From Saprospiraceae bacterium (GTDB taxonomy: Bacteria > Bacteroidota > Bacteroidia > Chitinophagales > Saprospiraceae): a stretch of DNA of 64,000 nucleotides. Positions 39,227 to 47,862 of the stretch are shown here, piece by piece (positions within the stretch are counted from its first letter, which is position 1; each line of letters starts with the position of its first letter). Location of the stretch: contig JANQHF010000061.1 of assembly GCA_028282725.1 (NCBI GenBank), positions 1 through 64,000 of the forward strand, given 5' to 3'. Both the position numbers and the translations under genes were made by a program. Under the pieces are notes generated by a model that was not told the DNA's origin, searched no databases, and saw nothing but the letters and a program-made list of their open reading frames with translations.

Positions 39227-40714
39227 CTAATTGTGGTTTATACAAACAATATTCTTCAGCGCTTTTTTCAAAATGGGCACAAAATCAATGCGATGTAATT
39301 GATCAATTGTGATGTATTCTTCGTTTTGCGAATACTGATATGTTCGTACTTCCCCATAATAAAATCTACTTATTCTCTCTCGAATTACGTCATACTGTAC
39401 TGGTATTTGCATGTTTTTTGTGTCTGTTGAGTAATTGTGTATTGGTTGACCTTCTTTCGTTGCACGAAATTTAGTTGGCTCGAAATCACATACAGTTACC
39501 AAACTTCCTATAAATATCTCATAACGTCTTTCACCGCCATCCAAAGCATTATGACTGGAAAGATTCTGAAGTCGATCAATCGTATAATTATAATCTCCAA
39601 AGATGTTTGTTAAAATTTCAAGTATGCAGAGGGTGGGATGATCTGGAACCGAATGTCCATTAATTTTGAAACTTAGAGATCCAACCTTAATACGTTGTCC
39701 ATAACAACTAAAAAGTGACCGCAAATTAATTAGATTATCACTCAACAGACAACTCAAAATGAATTGTAGATGTATGATAGCGAAATGACCATTGTCTTTA
39801 ATGCGCTCACCATTATAAATTAGAGTAAATGATTCAATAATTCTTGACAAAATGCTTATCACAGATTGCCTATTGTCAAACTTAAAAACAGTACGCGAAT
39901 AGAACTTGTCTATGTATCCATTGAAGTCTGTTTTTCCCCCATAGGTTGCTTGAAATATTGATCGTATATTTTGTATGTCACCTACTATGACAATTTTGTG
40001 AAATCCATATTTATTTAACAGGACGGAATCTCGCTCATCAACATGCGACTGGAAGACGTTCAGAATTCTAAAAATGTGAGCCGGATCAATACGATCTATA
40101 TCATCGATGACCAACACATTTTGCCTTTCTGATTCAGAGGATAATTGTTCAAGATTGGCGGTAATGATTTCTGTTAATTGATTACGCTCATAGGGAGCTC
40201 CTTCTGATTCGTGAATAGAACCTACGAAATCTTGTAAGCGTTCTATTTTTGATGTATTCCCGTCGGCCCGATACGATTCATATCTTGATCTGATTTGAGC
40301 ACTGTTTTCTAAGAATTTTGATAGTTGTTTCCCATATGAAGGTATAAGAAGTGAAGCAGTCGCTAAGATTCTGACAAAATGATCTACGGCAAAATATTGC
40401 AACGCATCATATTTATCAAAGGAAGCCTCTGCAAAAGAACCTTCATACTTTGTTATCAAAGAATAGAGAATGTCATATTTGATATATCTGAAAATGTCTT
40501 CATTCTTCAGTACCGAATAATTCACCGGGGAAATGTGAAAGACATTGAAATTTTGACCGTATTCATGCCGATCAAAGAAGTAATTAAGAAAAGTAGTTTT
40601 GCCTGTCCCATACTTTCCACTGAAAAATATTCTATGGTTATCTTCATCATCCAAGTGATCTACAAATGATGTTGCAGGAGAGGAGAATAAATTTTCAATA
40701 ATCTCATGTCTCAT
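39227..40714 (-). CDS. KAP-like P-loop NTPase
   Basis: About 495 residues from ATG 40714 (MRHEIIENLF); an upstream ATG at 40786 adds 24 residues. Walker A is GKYGTGKTTF very near the N-terminus; Walker B is NVLVIDDIDRID, about 190 residues later, with a helical insert between, as in the KAP family of STAND-like NTPases. HKIVIVGDIQNIRSIF looks like the sensor strand. No membrane helices. The gene is AT-rich and isolated between the tRNA and the element. KAP NTPases occur in phage-defence contexts, so a defence role is possible; no partner effector is adjacent. Confidence 0.72.
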   Translation of the reverse strand: MRHEIIENLFSSPATSFVDHLDDEDNHRIFFSGKYGTGKTTFLNYFFDRHEYGQNFNVFHISPVNYSVLKNEDIFRYIKYDILYSLITKYEGSFAEASFDKYDALQYFAVDHFVRILATASLLIPSYGKQLSKFLENSAQIRSRYESYRADGNTSKIERLQDFVGSIHESEGAPYERNQLTEIITANLEQLSSESERQNVLVIDDIDRIDPAHIFRILNVFQSHVDERDSVLLNKYGFHKIVIVGDIQNIRSIFQATYGGKTDFNGYIDKFYSRTVFKFDNRQSVISILSRIIESFTLIYNGERIKDNGHFAIIHLQFILSCLLSDNLINLRSLFSCYGQRIKVGSLSFKINGHSVPDHPTLCILEILTNIFGDYNYTIDRLQNLSSHNALDGGERRYEIFIGSLVTVCDFEPTKFRATKEGQPIHNYSTDTKNMQIPVQYDVIRERISRFYYGEVRTYQYSQNEEYITIDQLHRIDFVPILKKALKNIVCINHN

Positions 40715-40884
40715 TTGTTCTGTATTTAATTCTATACAACTTATATAAGAAGAGTATTGTTCCAAACGCAAACAAGACTTTCCCAATACGCTTTATTATT
40801 CCTTCATGCTCTCTTCATAGTTATTTGATGTTTTCTTGATACCCACATCAGGCAACACCACAGCAATAAAGCAGATGTTCCTAC

Positions 40885-40910
40885 ACTCACCATTTCATCG
40901 GTGAGTTTTT
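40885..40910. terminator. hairpin with T run (candidate terminator)
   Basis: ACTCACC (40885-40891) pairs with GGTGAGT (40900-40906), followed by TTTT. It lies between the divergent KAP gene and the XRE gene, so it may close a transcript reading in from the left or act as a leader attenuator for the XRE operon. Confidence 0.45.
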
Positions 40911-40937
40911 ACATGGGCAGCCTGCACCATCCACAAA

Positions 40938-40955
40938 GGTCGCCAAACGGCGACC
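40938..40955. promoter_or_regulatory. palindromic operator-like hairpin GGTCGCC-N4-GGCGACC
   Basis: A perfect 7-bp inverted repeat with a 4-bp spacer lies 95 bp before the XRE start at 41050. A similar palindrome (ATGGCGA-N3-TCGCCAT) precedes the translocase operon at 51574. Both sit in upstream regions of element genes, as expected for operators of a shared regulator. Confidence 0.5.
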
Positions 40956-41049
40956 TCCACCATGCTATCGAACAACGGTCACATCATTACACTCTAATCG
41001 TACTTCCATTTTTTCTGTGAGTACCCTGACCTGTATGTTTCTAACCCGC

Positions 41050-41397
41050 ATGAATGATCTCCGCTCATTTCGTCGTAAGACGCCCCTTACATTAAGTGAT
41101 ATAGCGCACTGTACGGACGCTACCCGATCACGTGAGTTGTGGCGATACGAAATAGGGAAGCGATTGCCCCCACTCAAGATCATCCTCATATACATGATCC
41201 TCTGCCAAGTATCCTTTCTCAAACTCTTCCACACCCAATACCAGGAAGTTATCACACTATTACGGAAGAGGATCCCACCACTCATTGCTTCACTATCGGA
41301 AAAACCTCACGCCCGTTATCAAGATGCCCGTATTTCCCATCTCGAACACATCCTTACTAGCCTCAATCAAAACTCGTATGCCAACACACCGCACTGA
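41050..41397 (+). CDS. XRE-type helix-turn-helix regulator
   Basis: 115 residues from ATG 41050; in-frame GTG 41017 and ATG 41035 are alternatives. The segment FRRKTPLTLSDIAHCTD then SRELWRYEIGKRLPPLKI matches the first helices and recognition helix of XRE domains. The rest is helical without known domain. It overlaps the next gene by 20 bp and probably regulates the recombinase operon. Confidence 0.6.
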   Translation: MNDLRSFRRKTPLTLSDIAHCTDATRSRELWRYEIGKRLPPLKIILIYMILCQVSFLKLFHTQYQEVITLLRKRIPPLIASLSEKPHARYQDARISHLEHILTSLNQNSYANTPH

Positions 41398-41881
41398 ATC
41401 ATTAGCCATATTCCCTAATTCGACAGGTTTTGGCTACGCCGTATTCAAAACTGAAGTAGACCTTACCGATTGTGGCTCCGTTCGGGTTCGCTCAGCCAAA
41501 CAAAAGATGATGCGCACACACCTAAAGCAACTCATTGCTTTTCATGTGCCAAAGAGATTGATCTTGCGAGATCCAGATGATCCCCATACACGAGCTTCAA
41601 AGCAACTTCGCTCATTGATTGGATATATCGAGCGCTTGGCGAACAAAGCAGGTGTTGAAGTCACGTATATCACACGCAGGGATATACGCCAGATCTTTTC
41701 CATTTTCGGTATACACAAGAGATATGACATAGCACGTAAGATTGTTGATTGGTTCCCGGAGTATGGATACAAGAAACCTAAACCACGACGCTATGGATAC
41801 AGTGAAGATTGTCACATGGTCGAGTTTGACGCTATTTCACTCGGCATTACCGCACACATACTGCCGTGCCATCGTCCCTAA
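41378..41881 (+). CDS. RuvC/RNase H-fold protein (Holliday-junction-resolvase-like)
   Basis: About 167 residues from ATG 41378. The N-terminal strand SLAIFPNSTGFGYAVF has the layout of RuvC-like motif 1, but the expected catalytic Asp (IDP) is Phe here (IFP). LRSLIGYIERLANKAGVEV and the C-terminal MVEFDAISLGITAH, with an acidic pair, match the later motifs of phage-type RuvC-like proteins. It may be a diverged resolvase or an inactive relative. It sits 18 bp before the interrupted 57-aa gene and upstream of the serine recombinase. Confidence 0.62.
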   Translation: MPTHRTESLAIFPNSTGFGYAVFKTEVDLTDCGSVRVRSAKQKMMRTHLKQLIAFHVPKRLILRDPDDPHTRASKQLRSLIGYIERLANKAGVEVTYITRRDIRQIFSIFGIHKRYDIARKIVDWFPEYGYKKPKPRRYGYSEDCHMVEFDAISLGITAHILPCHRP

Positions 41882-41960
41882 GCATAACCCCATCATCTTA
41901 TGATCTCGTTAGAAGAAACGCGTCGCATATTGGGGCCAGGTTCCGATAGCTACACTGATG

Positions 41961-41989
41961 AGCGTCTCTCTCTTGTGCGTGAGTTTTTC
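41961..41989. repeat. left copy of 29-bp target site duplication
   Basis: The segment AGCGTCTCTC...GAGTTTTTC is repeated exactly at 43625-43653 on the other side of the IS. One terminal C can be assigned either to the IS or to the duplication, so the true length is 28 or 29 bp. Confidence 0.9.
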
Positions 41990-43624
41990 CTGTTTTCATC
42001 ACATGTTCACCTAATCGATATAACTAATTGATAGTCAGGATCTATTTTTTGTGAATGGGTGTCCCGGGGCTATTTTTGGGTGTGTTTTTGCGCAAGAAGA
42101 AAAATAAGTCAGGTTCAGTTTCTGTTCAGATCATTTCTAAATCAAGAGGTAGATATAGGGTAATTCAAACTATTGGTTGTGGTAAGACTGATCAAGAAAT
42201 AGAAAGGTTATGGCTTTTGGGAAAACAAGAGATGGGCCGTATTTCTGGTCAATCTGGACTTTTTGTTTCTCAAATAGATACGGTTATTGAGTCAATTATT
42301 AATCAATTAGATAATGCCAGCATTAAGACTGTTGGGCCAGAGCTTATTTTCGGAAGCATTTATGACAGTATTGGTTACCATCAAGTTGATCAGGAGTTAT
42401 TTCGTCATTTGGTCATATGTAGGCTTGTTTTCCCGCTTAGCAAACTCAAAACAGTAGATTACCTGTACAGATATCAAGGCATTCAAGTGAATGTGAACAG
42501 TGTGTATCGTTTTTTGGATAAACTTCATGGTCAGCTTAAAGATCAAGTTGAGCAGATTGCTTATCAGCATACAAAGAAGACTCTGAATAATAATTTAAGT
42601 GTGGTGTTTTATGATATGACCACAATATATTTTGAAGCCAGTGATGAGGACGACTTGCGACGTACGGGATTTTCCAAAGAGGGCAAACATCAGAATCCTC
42701 AAATATATCTTGGTTTATTAGTTGGACTGGAAGGTTATGCCATTGGCTATGACATATTTGAAGGTAATATTTATGAAGGACATACCTTAATCCCCTTTAT
42801 TAAAAAAATGGCTGAGAAATTTGATTTAGGTAAGCCAATAATTGTTGCAGATGCCGGACTGCTATCAAATGATAATATTAATGCACTACAAGACAAAGAA
42901 TATGAATACATCCTTGGTGCAAGAATAAAGAATGAAACCGAACATATAATCAATCAAATCACCTCAAAAAAATGGACAGATAAACAAGTCCGTCAATTCA
43001 GCAAAAGCAAACAGCGTCTTGTCGTCTCTTATAGTGATAAAAGGGCAGCTAAAGATAAATACAATCGAAAACGAGGTTTATCGCGATTAGAAAAACGATT
43101 GAAGTCTGGAAAGCTCACCAAATCAAATATCAATAATAAGGGGTATAATAAGTATCTAAAACTGCATGGAAAGATAAAAATCGAAATCGACTATGATAAA
43201 TTTGAAAATGATAGCGTATGGGATGGATTAAAAGGGTACGTAACGAATTCAGGACTAAGTAAAAAACAAGTAATTGCTAATTACAATAACCTATGGCATA
43301 TCGAAAGGGCCTTTAGAATGTCAAAGACAGATCTAAAAATTCGACCAATATATCACAGACTAAGGCATAGAATAGAAGCTCATATCTGTATTTCATTTAC
43401 TGCCTACTGTATCTACAAAGAACTTCAAAGAGTATTAAAGAAAGAGAAATCTAAAATATCAGTTCAACGAGCTGCGCAATTGACTCACAATATGTATCAA
43501 ATAACCTATCAGCTTCCCGAATCAAAACAAATCAAATCAAGGCTCCTCCAAATGGATGATCAGCAAGCTGAACTATACCGAATTATCCAAAAAAACTACT
43601 CGGTGTCCCAAAGATGAAAACAGG
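41989..43624 (+). mobile_element. IS1634-family insertion sequence
   Basis: Terminal inverted repeats CCTGTTTTCATC (41989-42000) and GATGAAAACAGG (43613-43624) are perfect over 12 bp. The element contains one transposase gene. The 28-29 bp target duplication fits IS1634, which is known for long, variable-length duplications. The transposase frame is intact, so the insertion may be recent and active. Confidence 0.92.
42055..43617 (+). CDS. IS1634-family DDE transposase
   Basis: 520 residues starting around FLRKKKNKSGSVSVQI, the usual IS1634/IS1549-type N-terminus. Catalytic acidic residues are placed in VVFYDMTTIYFE (first D), IIVADAGLLSND (second D) and LWHIERAFRMSKTDL (E, in the YREK-like region). 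The ATG at 42055 is used, but the family start would fit a few codons later. The stop lies 7 bp inside the right inverted repeat end. Confidence 0.93.
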   Translation: MGVPGLFLGVFLRKKKNKSGSVSVQIISKSRGRYRVIQTIGCGKTDQEIERLWLLGKQEMGRISGQSGLFVSQIDTVIESIINQLDNASIKTVGPELIFGSIYDSIGYHQVDQELFRHLVICRLVFPLSKLKTVDYLYRYQGIQVNVNSVYRFLDKLHGQLKDQVEQIAYQHTKKTLNNNLSVVFYDMTTIYFEASDEDDLRRTGFSKEGKHQNPQIYLGLLVGLEGYAIGYDIFEGNIYEGHTLIPFIKKMAEKFDLGKPIIVADAGLLSNDNINALQDKEYEYILGARIKNETEHIINQITSKKWTDKQVRQFSKSKQRLVVSYSDKRAAKDKYNRKRGLSRLEKRLKSGKLTKSNINNKGYNKYLKLHGKIKIEIDYDKFENDSVWDGLKGYVTNSGLSKKQVIANYNNLWHIERAFRMSKTDLKIRPIYHRLRHRIEAHICISFTAYCIYKELQRVLKKEKSKISVQRAAQLTHNMYQITYQLPESKQIKSRLLQMDDQQAELYRIIQKNYSVSQR

Positions 43625-43653
43625 AGCGTCTCTCTCTTGTGCGTGAGTTTTTC
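43625..43653. repeat. right copy of 29-bp target site duplication
   Basis: Exact repeat of 41961-41989; the interrupted reading frame resumes directly after it. Confidence 0.9.
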
Positions 43654-43751
43654 TATGATGTCGCAAACACGATCATAGAAGAGGTCGTCGCCCAAAAGCA
43701 AACCACACCACATAATATTGAAAAGTCTAGTCCTTAAGCTACAATTCATGT

Positions 43752-45509
43752 ATGAGTACTCCGCAACAAAACTGCATCATCTATCCCCGTGTGAGTACAT
43801 CCAAACAGTCACAACATAATGAAAGCCTTCAAGCGCAAATAGAGGCATGCCAACGCTTTGCAAAGCAGAAAAATCTCAACGTCATTGGTATCTATCCCGA
43901 GTCCTACAGTGGGAGAAAGGACAATCGCCCAGCATATTCACAGATACTCAACTTTATTCGCCAGAATGAGGGGTTAGTAGGCTACCTCATTGTTCGTGTA
44001 CTTGATCGCCTCACCAGAGGAGGAAGTGATAGCTACTTGCAAATGAAGAAGGAATTGCAATCTTTGGGCGTTACCTTAATCGATACAAGTGGCGTCATAC
44101 AGCCATCACATAATGAATTTGAGCACCTTGGATTCGAGTATGAATGGAGCACTACTTCACCCTCCGAAATTGCAGAGGTAGTAGTAGCAACCACTGACAA
44201 CCTGGAAGTACATCGTATTCTGAAGCGCACGATTGAAGCCGAAATTCTTTTGACGCAAGCAGGATACAAAATTCGTCCACCGAACGATGGATTTGTGAAT
44301 ACCAGGATACTGGTTGACGGCAAGAAGAAAACCATTCAAGTGCGTGACCCTGAGCGTGCCCCATATTTTGAAACTATGTTTGCTCTGCGAACTTCTGGTC
44401 AATACTCAGATCAGGAGATTGTAGATGCTGTAAACGAGATGGGCTACCTGGGTAAAGACAAGAATCAATGGAATGCTGAAAAGACGAAAATCATCGGGAT
44501 CAAAAAGGGAAAACCGCTCACTGTTAAAGCCATGCGCAAAGTGATCAGGCGACCCATTTATGCCGGAGTGATTTGTGAAAAATGGACACACTACAAACCC
44601 ATACGAGCCAAGTATGAAGGGTTAGTGACTATTGAATCGTTCAATCAAGCGAACCGCGGGAAAGTGGTGATCGATAAGGACGCTCTCACCGGAGAATTGA
44701 GTATCCGATACAACCAACGAGCCAAAAAGCAAACCCGCTCCTATAACATCATCAACCCTGAGTTTCCTTACAAATTCATCAGATGCCCTCATTGTGGCAA
44801 CCGGCTCAAAGGAAGTGCGTCACGAGGAAAATCCGGCAAGAGGTACCCCGTATATCATTGCTCACGTGGCCATGAGCGTTTTAGTATTGCTCAAGCGGAG
44901 ATGCATAGGATCATGGAAGAATTTGTGTACGCCTTGGATTTCTCCCCGTCATCATGGAAGTATTTGGAGCGAGTAATTCTCGATGCATTCAGAGAGCGTC
45001 AGGGTTCAATTATAGGGCAACAACAAGCCATAGAGGAACATGTATACTCACTCAAAGCCAAACAGAAAGAATTAGCCTTATCTCTCCCGTCAATATCCAG
45101 TGATATTGCCCGGAAAGCGATAGAAGAACAGATTGTGGAGATAGAGCAACAGATACAGCAGAACGTAGTTGTCAGAAGCGAAGAAACGGTTACTGAGGAC
45201 GATATTCGCACTGCGATACGAAATGCACAAGAAATTGTCGAACACCCTCAAAAAACGTTGTTAAACAAAGAGAATCCTCGTAAACAGGAGCACTATTTCA
45301 GCTTAGTGTTTGAGACCATTCCAACCCTCACAGAAATGCAGAATCGAACACCTCAATTGTCCTTTATTTACAACATGAATCGCGCCGTTCAAGGGGGTCA
45401 AAAACAGGGTTTTGAACCGATGGCAGCCCCACGGGGACTAAAGTGGAACACCATTGAATCCTGGATAATGAAGTGGTGCAAAGGAATTTCAGAAAAGAGG
45501 TGTGATTAA
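43752..45509 (+). CDS. large serine recombinase
   Basis: 585 residues. The resolvase catalytic domain opens with CIIYPRVSTSKQSQ (the Ser of RVS is the nucleophile) and includes VRVLDRLTRGG (catalytic Arg). A recombinase domain follows (YFETMFALRTSGQYSDQEI, RRPIYAGVI). A zinc ribbon comes next (CPHCGNRL, YHCSRGH) and a coiled coil (ALSLPSISSDIARKAIEEQIVEIEQQIQQ). This is the layout of large serine integrases and excisionases of mobile elements. It is the best candidate for the enzyme that moves this island; attP would be expected close by, but I could not identify it. Confidence 0.92.
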   Translation: MSTPQQNCIIYPRVSTSKQSQHNESLQAQIEACQRFAKQKNLNVIGIYPESYSGRKDNRPAYSQILNFIRQNEGLVGYLIVRVLDRLTRGGSDSYLQMKKELQSLGVTLIDTSGVIQPSHNEFEHLGFEYEWSTTSPSEIAEVVVATTDNLEVHRILKRTIEAEILLTQAGYKIRPPNDGFVNTRILVDGKKKTIQVRDPERAPYFETMFALRTSGQYSDQEIVDAVNEMGYLGKDKNQWNAEKTKIIGIKKGKPLTVKAMRKVIRRPIYAGVICEKWTHYKPIRAKYEGLVTIESFNQANRGKVVIDKDALTGELSIRYNQRAKKQTRSYNIINPEFPYKFIRCPHCGNRLKGSASRGKSGKRYPVYHCSRGHERFSIAQAEMHRIMEEFVYALDFSPSSWKYLERVILDAFRERQGSIIGQQQAIEEHVYSLKAKQKELALSLPSISSDIARKAIEEQIVEIEQQIQQNVVVRSEETVTEDDIRTAIRNAQEIVEHPQKTLLNKENPRKQEHYFSLVFETIPTLTEMQNRTPQLSFIYNMNRAVQGGQKQGFEPMAAPRGLKWNTIESWIMKWCKGISEKRCD

Positions 45510-45838
45510 GCAACATAAATTAAGGTAGGAATAGTATGGCGAAGGTCGTCGTATATCCATGCTTGTTGGGAAAACATCACTCATATAAAAAACTGGTGGA
45601 TACCTTCTGTTCTTTTAGGTGGACTACTTGGTTACTTCTCTATGAGGTCAAGTAAGTGAAGGCGGTTCCGATGGCTTTTAAGAAAACTGCATGAGCAGTA
45701 TTTTCTATGGAAACAAAAGTCGTAAAATTTGAATCTATAGATTGAATTTGGAAAGCTTCAAAATAAGTTAACAATATTTCCTTTTATTTTTAATATATTT
45801 TACGATCAAGCTGATAACTATGTGTATAATTAAATATT
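45510..45838. other. intergenic junction between recombinase and MBL operon
   Basis: Base composition falls sharply to AT-rich after about 45,700. At 45,580-45,660 one plus frame without a start reads WWIPSVLLGGLLGYFSMR then stops, resembling the tail of a lost membrane protein. A segment around 45,533 (AGTATGGCGA) resembles the palindrome region at 51,571. TATAAT at about 45,826 could be a -10-like element, but there is no clear Bacteroidota promoter. Confidence 0.4.
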
Positions 45839-46699
45839 ATGATGGAAATTGATTTTTTGAATGTAGGGAAAGGTAGCTGTACAGTGATGAGTCACCCTAG
45901 CGGTAGATTATCGATAGTAGATATTGATAACTCGCATATTCAAGATGAAGATGACGTATTAACTGACCCTATAAAGTTCATTAATGAAAAATACTATGGT
46001 AAATCTATTTGGAGGTTTATTTTAACTCATCCAGATATGGATCATATGACTGGGATTGACGAGCTTTTTACTACTCGAGAAATTCAACATTTTTGGGACA
46101 CTGACAATGATAAGGAGATTGACACGGACTCAGCAGATTTTGGACCATATAACAAAGAGGACTGGGAAATGTACCAAAAAATAAGACAGAGCACTGCAGA
46201 TCCTAAAACATTAAGGTTATTGAGGGATGCCTCATCAGACTGTTGTTGGGAACAAGATCACATAAGAATTTTGTCCCCCTCTTCCGATTTGATCAAACTA
46301 TCGAAAGATACAGCCGAAGGTAATTCTGATAAATATAATCATTTGAGCTATGTCTTGAGGATTCAGTATAATGGAATTGTTACAATTTTAGGTGGAGATG
46401 CCACTATTTCTGCCTGGGATGACATCTATAATTACTACAAAGAGCAAGGACAGTTGAACTTATTGAAAGCACATGTATTTCTTGCACCACATCATGGTAG
46501 TCCCAACAATGTTAACAAAGAAGTATTTAAGCACATAGATCCTGACTATGTGGTTGTTTCCGTGTTAAGGGGAGTTGACTACGACTATAGTTACTATACT
46601 ACTCTGGCAAAAAAAACCATGTATAGTACTAAACACAACGGTAATGTTAAGCTATCTATTCCTGCACAAGGACAAGCGACCATATTGCCTGAAAAATAG
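45839..46699 (+). CDS. ComEC/Rec2-type metallo-beta-lactamase-fold hydrolase (MBL 1)
   Basis: 286 residues with no membrane helices. The metal motif HxDxDH is HPDMDH at residues 64-69, and a later ligand cluster is FLAPHHGSPNN. The opening IDFLNVGKGSCTVM is the typical ComEC-like MBL start. It is thus a free-standing MBL domain like the C-terminal part of ComEC, probably a nuclease or nucleotide hydrolase. It is the first gene of a four-gene plus-strand operon ending at 48890 (gaps 18 and about 38 bp, then a 4-bp overlap). Confidence 0.82.
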   Translation: MMEIDFLNVGKGSCTVMSHPSGRLSIVDIDNSHIQDEDDVLTDPIKFINEKYYGKSIWRFILTHPDMDHMTGIDELFTTREIQHFWDTDNDKEIDTDSADFGPYNKEDWEMYQKIRQSTADPKTLRLLRDASSDCCWEQDHIRILSPSSDLIKLSKDTAEGNSDKYNHLSYVLRIQYNGIVTILGGDATISAWDDIYNYYKEQGQLNLLKAHVFLAPHHGSPNNVNKEVFKHIDPDYVVVSVLRGVDYDYSYYTTLAKKTMYSTKHNGNVKLSIPAQGQATILPEK

Positions 46700-46717
46700 T
46701 TTCCAGATTATATAATT

Positions 46718-47179
46718 ATGAAACGAATAATAATCTATCTTATATTCTGTACTATAGTAATAACAGCAGCAATAATATTTGTGAATCTTTCTATTTCGCC
46801 TAAAGAACTGGATAGCTTCAAGGTGATTATAATGTCATCTCTCATTGGTGGAATTGGAGGAGTACTGTATTGCCTAAGAGCCGTGTATTTGAATTTCAGT
46901 GTGAAGAATAGGTGGGAAAAGAGGTGGGAAGTTTGGTATTACTTAAGACCTGTAGCTAGTCTAATTACAGGAGCTATTAGTTATCTATTTATAAAATCTG
47001 GCTTGCTCTTGCTAGAAGCCAACCTATCTCCTGACTCATCTTTCCTTGGAGTATATGCTCTTGCGCTCATTGCGGGATTAAATGTGGATAAATTTCTATC
47101 GAGAATTGAGGATTTGGCAAAAGCAACATGGGGTATCGATAAATCACGATCATCGAAATCATCGGATGACGACAATTAA
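46718..47179 (+). CDS. membrane protein of the MBL operon (about 4 helices)
   Basis: 153 residues: hydrophobic segments IIIYLIFCTIVITAAIIFV, FKVIIMSSLIGGIGGVLYCL, ASLITGAISYLFI and FLGVYALALIAGL, and a polar tail rich in Ser and Asp. I recognise no family. It lies 18 bp after MBL 1, which suggests the hydrolase and membrane protein act together. Confidence 0.7.
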   Translation: MKRIIIYLIFCTIVITAAIIFVNLSISPKELDSFKVIIMSSLIGGIGGVLYCLRAVYLNFSVKNRWEKRWEVWYYLRPVASLITGAISYLFIKSGLLLLEANLSPDSSFLGVYALALIAGLNVDKFLSRIEDLAKATWGIDKSRSSKSSDDDN

Positions 47180-47217
47180 TAACTCTAGTCTTTCGTAGAT
47201 ATTGCTATAACTTGATA

Positions 47218-47862
47218 ATGCTGAGAGAAATAGATATGCCAACTACTTTAAAAGAAAAAAACGCGAAACATGTCTGGACATTTTTTGCAATTAATTCTGT
47301 GCTTTTTTACACACTGTCATTGTTACCTAAGTTTGATATAACCGAATTTACATGGCAAGAATTAATCTACGGGCAAGGGATATGGGTAGTTGTAACCCCA
47401 CTTATTCTCTTTGTAATCAACGGCGTGTTTAACAGCAATACGAAAGCTTCAATTTGTTTTTGGAAAATTAAAAATCCACTTCCTGGGAGCCAGGCATTTA
47501 GTAAATACTTGTACCAAGACTCTAGAATTAATGTTGAAGTTTTGAAGAAAGAATATAACCCTTTACCTGATGGGCCTAAAAATGAAAACTCTCTTTGGTA
47601 CAAGATTTTTAAGAAACATGAAGGGGACCCTACTATTTCGAGAAGTCACAGGGACTTCTTACTTGGGAGAGATTTATGTGCCATTTCTTTTCTTTTCATG
47701 ATAGGGGCGGTATTAGGTATTGCGTTTCTAATGCCTCCCGTTACTAAGTGGTTTTATTTGGGTTTTGCAATTGTTCAATACCTAATAATTGTTCTGATTT
47801 CTCAGAATTATGGAAAGAGGTTTGTTTGTAATGTCCTTTCATTGGAATCAACTAAACTATGA
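47218..47862 (+). CDS. second membrane protein of the MBL operon
   Basis: About 214 residues from ATG 47218; the in-frame TTG 47212 and ATG 47236 are alternatives. Two helices lie at the N-terminus (TFFAINSVLFYTLSLL, IWVVVTPLILFVING), a soluble middle of about 90 residues (CFWKIKNPLPGSQAFSKYL), and two helices near the end (AISFLFMIGAVLGIAFLM, YLGFAIVQYLIIVLI). The stop overlaps the MBL 2 start by 4 bp. The family is unrecognised. Confidence 0.68.
   Translation: MLREIDMPTTLKEKNAKHVWTFFAINSVLFYTLSLLPKFDITEFTWQELIYGQGIWVVVTPLILFVINGVFNSNTKASICFWKIKNPLPGSQAFSKYLYQDSRINVEVLKKEYNPLPDGPKNENSLWYKIFKKHEGDPTISRSHRDFLLGRDLCAISFLFMIGAVLGIAFLMPPVTKWFYLGFAIVQYLIIVLISQNYGKRFVCNVLSLESTKL

Larger units (their letters stand above)
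41900..43737 (+). pseudogene. 57-aa gene split by an IS1634-family insertion
   Basis: ATG 41900 to TTC 41989 encodes 30 residues (MISLEETRRILGPG, SYTDERLSLVREFF). Removing the insertion and one copy of the 29-bp duplication continues in frame at 43654 (YDVANTIIEEVVAQKQ) to TAA 43735-43737, restoring a 57-residue protein. The restored stop lies 14 bp before the recombinase ATG. The reconstruction is exact. Function unknown; small proteins in this position are seen upstream of recombinase genes. Confidence 0.85.

Noticed and set aside
45510..45838. Membrane-protein tail frame at 45,580-45,660
   Set aside because: No start codon and only about 20 hydrophobic codons; noted as a possible relic only.
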